From: Deltaproteobacteria bacterium
GTDB taxonomy: Bacteria > Desulfobacterota > Desulfuromonadia > Desulfuromonadales > BM103
DNA: 15,229 nt
Assembly (NCBI GenBank): GCA_019313105.1
Contig: JAFDBW010000071.1
Coordinates: forward strand, 1 to 15,229
Direction of reading: 5' to 3'
The notes below the pieces were generated by a model. That model worked only from the letters and a program-made list of their open reading frames with translations. It did not search any database and was not told the DNA's origin. A program made the translations under genes and the position numbers. This document shows, in pieces, positions 14,370 through 15,229 of this stretch. Numbering within the stretch: position 1 is the stretch's first letter; each line of letters starts with the position of its first letter.

Positions 14370-15229
14370 TCAATCCTCAAGGGTACGGACATCGACAAAG
14401 TGACCAGTAATCGCGGCAGCAGCAGCCATCGCCGGGCTGACCAGGTGAGTCCGGCCGCCCGGGCCCTGCCGGCCTTCAAAATTCCGGTTGGATGTCGACG
14501 CGCAGCGTTCTTTGGGGGACAGGCGGTCGTCGTTCATGCCGAGACACATGGAGCAGCCTGGCTGCCGCCATTCGAACCCGGCTTGTCTGAAGATTTCGTC
14601 GAGGCCCTCTTCTTCGGCTTGCTTCCTGACCAGGCCTGAACCGGGGACCACCAGGGCGCGCTTGATATTGTCAGCGATCTTGTGTCCCTTGACAATTGCC
14701 GCAGCAGCGCGCAGGTCGCCGATCCGGGCATTGGTGCAGGAGCCGATAAACACCGTATCCGGGTAGATTTCGGTCATCGGGGTGCCTGCTTCAAGGCCCA
14801 TATAGTTCAGTGCGTCCTGCATCCCCTTGCGCTTGACCGGATCCGGTTCGCCGGCCGGGTCGGGGACGCGGCCACTGATCGGCACCACCATCTCCGGTGA
14901 CGTCCCCCAGGTGACCTGAGGCTGGATCTTGGTCGCATCGAGATTCACTTTACGGTCATAGTGCGCATCCGGGTCACTGTGCAGGGTCTGCCAGACGGCC
15001 ACCGCATGCTCCCAGAGGTCGTCTTTCGGTGCAAAGGGACGGCCCTTGACGTATTCAATGGTCTTCTCATCGACCGCGATCAGGCCGGCTCGGGCACCTG
15101 CCTCGATCGACATGTTGCAGACCGTCATGCGCCCTTCCATGGTCAGGTCGCGGATCGCTTCGCCACCATATTCAATCACATACCCGGTGCCGCCGGCCGT
15201 TCCAATCTCGCCGATAATCGCCAGCATAA
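14370..15229 (-). CDS. leuC: 3-isopropylmalate dehydratase large subunit, 5' end outside the window
   Basis: This is the C-terminal 286 or so residues of the aconitase-family large subunit; full-length bacterial LeuC is about 465-475 residues, so roughly 180 residues lie beyond the right edge. The ATG at 15227 is an internal methionine (MLAIIGEIGTAGGTGY is a mid-protein segment), not the start. The three 4Fe-4S ligand cysteines are all visible: one in FIGSCTNARIGDLR, at 164 counting from that methionine, and two in GCSMCLGMNDD (225 and 228). The STSNRNFEGRQG signature follows. The gene stops in TGA three bases before leuD. The operon promoter and any leucine attenuator would lie to the right of the window. 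Confidence 0.97.
   Translation of the reverse strand, partial: MLAIIGEIGTAGGTGYVIEYGGEAIRDLTMEGRMTVCNMSIEAGARAGLIAVDEKTIEYVKGRPFAPKDDLWEHAVAVWQTLHSDPDAHYDRKVNLDATKIQPQVTWGTSPEMVVPISGRVPDPAGEPDPVKRKGMQDALNYMGLEAGTPMTEIYPDTVFIGSCTNARIGDLRAAAAIVKGHKIADNIKRALVVPGSGLVRKQAEEEGLDEIFRQAGFEWRQPGCSMCLGMNDDRLSPKERCASTSNRNFEGRQGPGGRTHLVSPAMAAAAAITGHFVDVRTLED

Noticed and set aside
13698..14639. 313-codon plus-strand open frame across leuD and leuC
   Set aside because: It crosses the boundary of two clear minus-strand genes and has no ribosome site or domain. It is an antisense shadow.

Overview
The window looks like chromosomal DNA of a Gram-negative proteobacterium. The evidence is a homodimeric-type pyruvate dehydrogenase E1 (AceE), a kinase of the lipopolysaccharide kinase/InaA family, and a LeuD of the long bacterial form. 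The overall character (a NapH-like iron-sulfur membrane protein, short intergenic repeats, AceE-AceF-Lpd beside branched-chain amino acid genes) would fit a Desulfuromonas/Geobacter-type deltaproteobacterium. That placement is an impression from the proteins, not something the sequence proves. There are 12 confident protein genes, one doubtful small gene, and no rRNA, tRNA, CRISPR array or transposase gene.

Left part (1-3435), accessory genes. A secreted intradiol-dioxygenase-like protein (+) runs tail to tail into a polyferredoxin-like membrane protein (-), and their stop codons overlap. A 381-base stretch follows that may hold a small exported protein gene and a hairpin terminator. Next, an InaA-family kinase (+) converges with a TylF/MycF-family methyltransferase (-). 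These two genes are visibly lower in GC (about 48-50% in sampled lines) than the central metabolic genes (over 60% in a sampled aceE line).

Middle part (3648-9102), the pyruvate dehydrogenase operon on the minus strand in the order aceE, aceF, lpdA. The genes are separated by only a few bases, so translation is probably coupled. Together the three subunits convert pyruvate, CoA and NAD+ to acetyl-CoA, CO2 and NADH.

Boundary (9103-9432). A strong 12-bp-stem terminator ends the upstream ilvD transcript. Next to it, two further hairpins read as a possible small RNA with its own terminator on the plus strand.

Right part (9433-15229), a branched-chain amino acid cluster transcribed leftward: leuC (cut by the window edge), leuD, ilvB, ilvN, ilvD. 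IlvBN makes acetolactate or acetohydroxybutyrate from pyruvate, IlvD makes the 2-keto acids, and LeuCD isomerises isopropylmalate for leucine. The reductoisomerase IlvC that acts between IlvBN and IlvD is not in the window. A 245-base gap with short inverted and direct repeats separates ilvN from ilvD.

Most of the window is ordinary core metabolism. I did not find a convincing new multi-gene system. The items most worth a second look are the possible small RNA at 9269-9357, the repeat-bearing ilvN-ilvD gap, the small gene at 1541-1777, and the secreted minimal intradiol dioxygenase.
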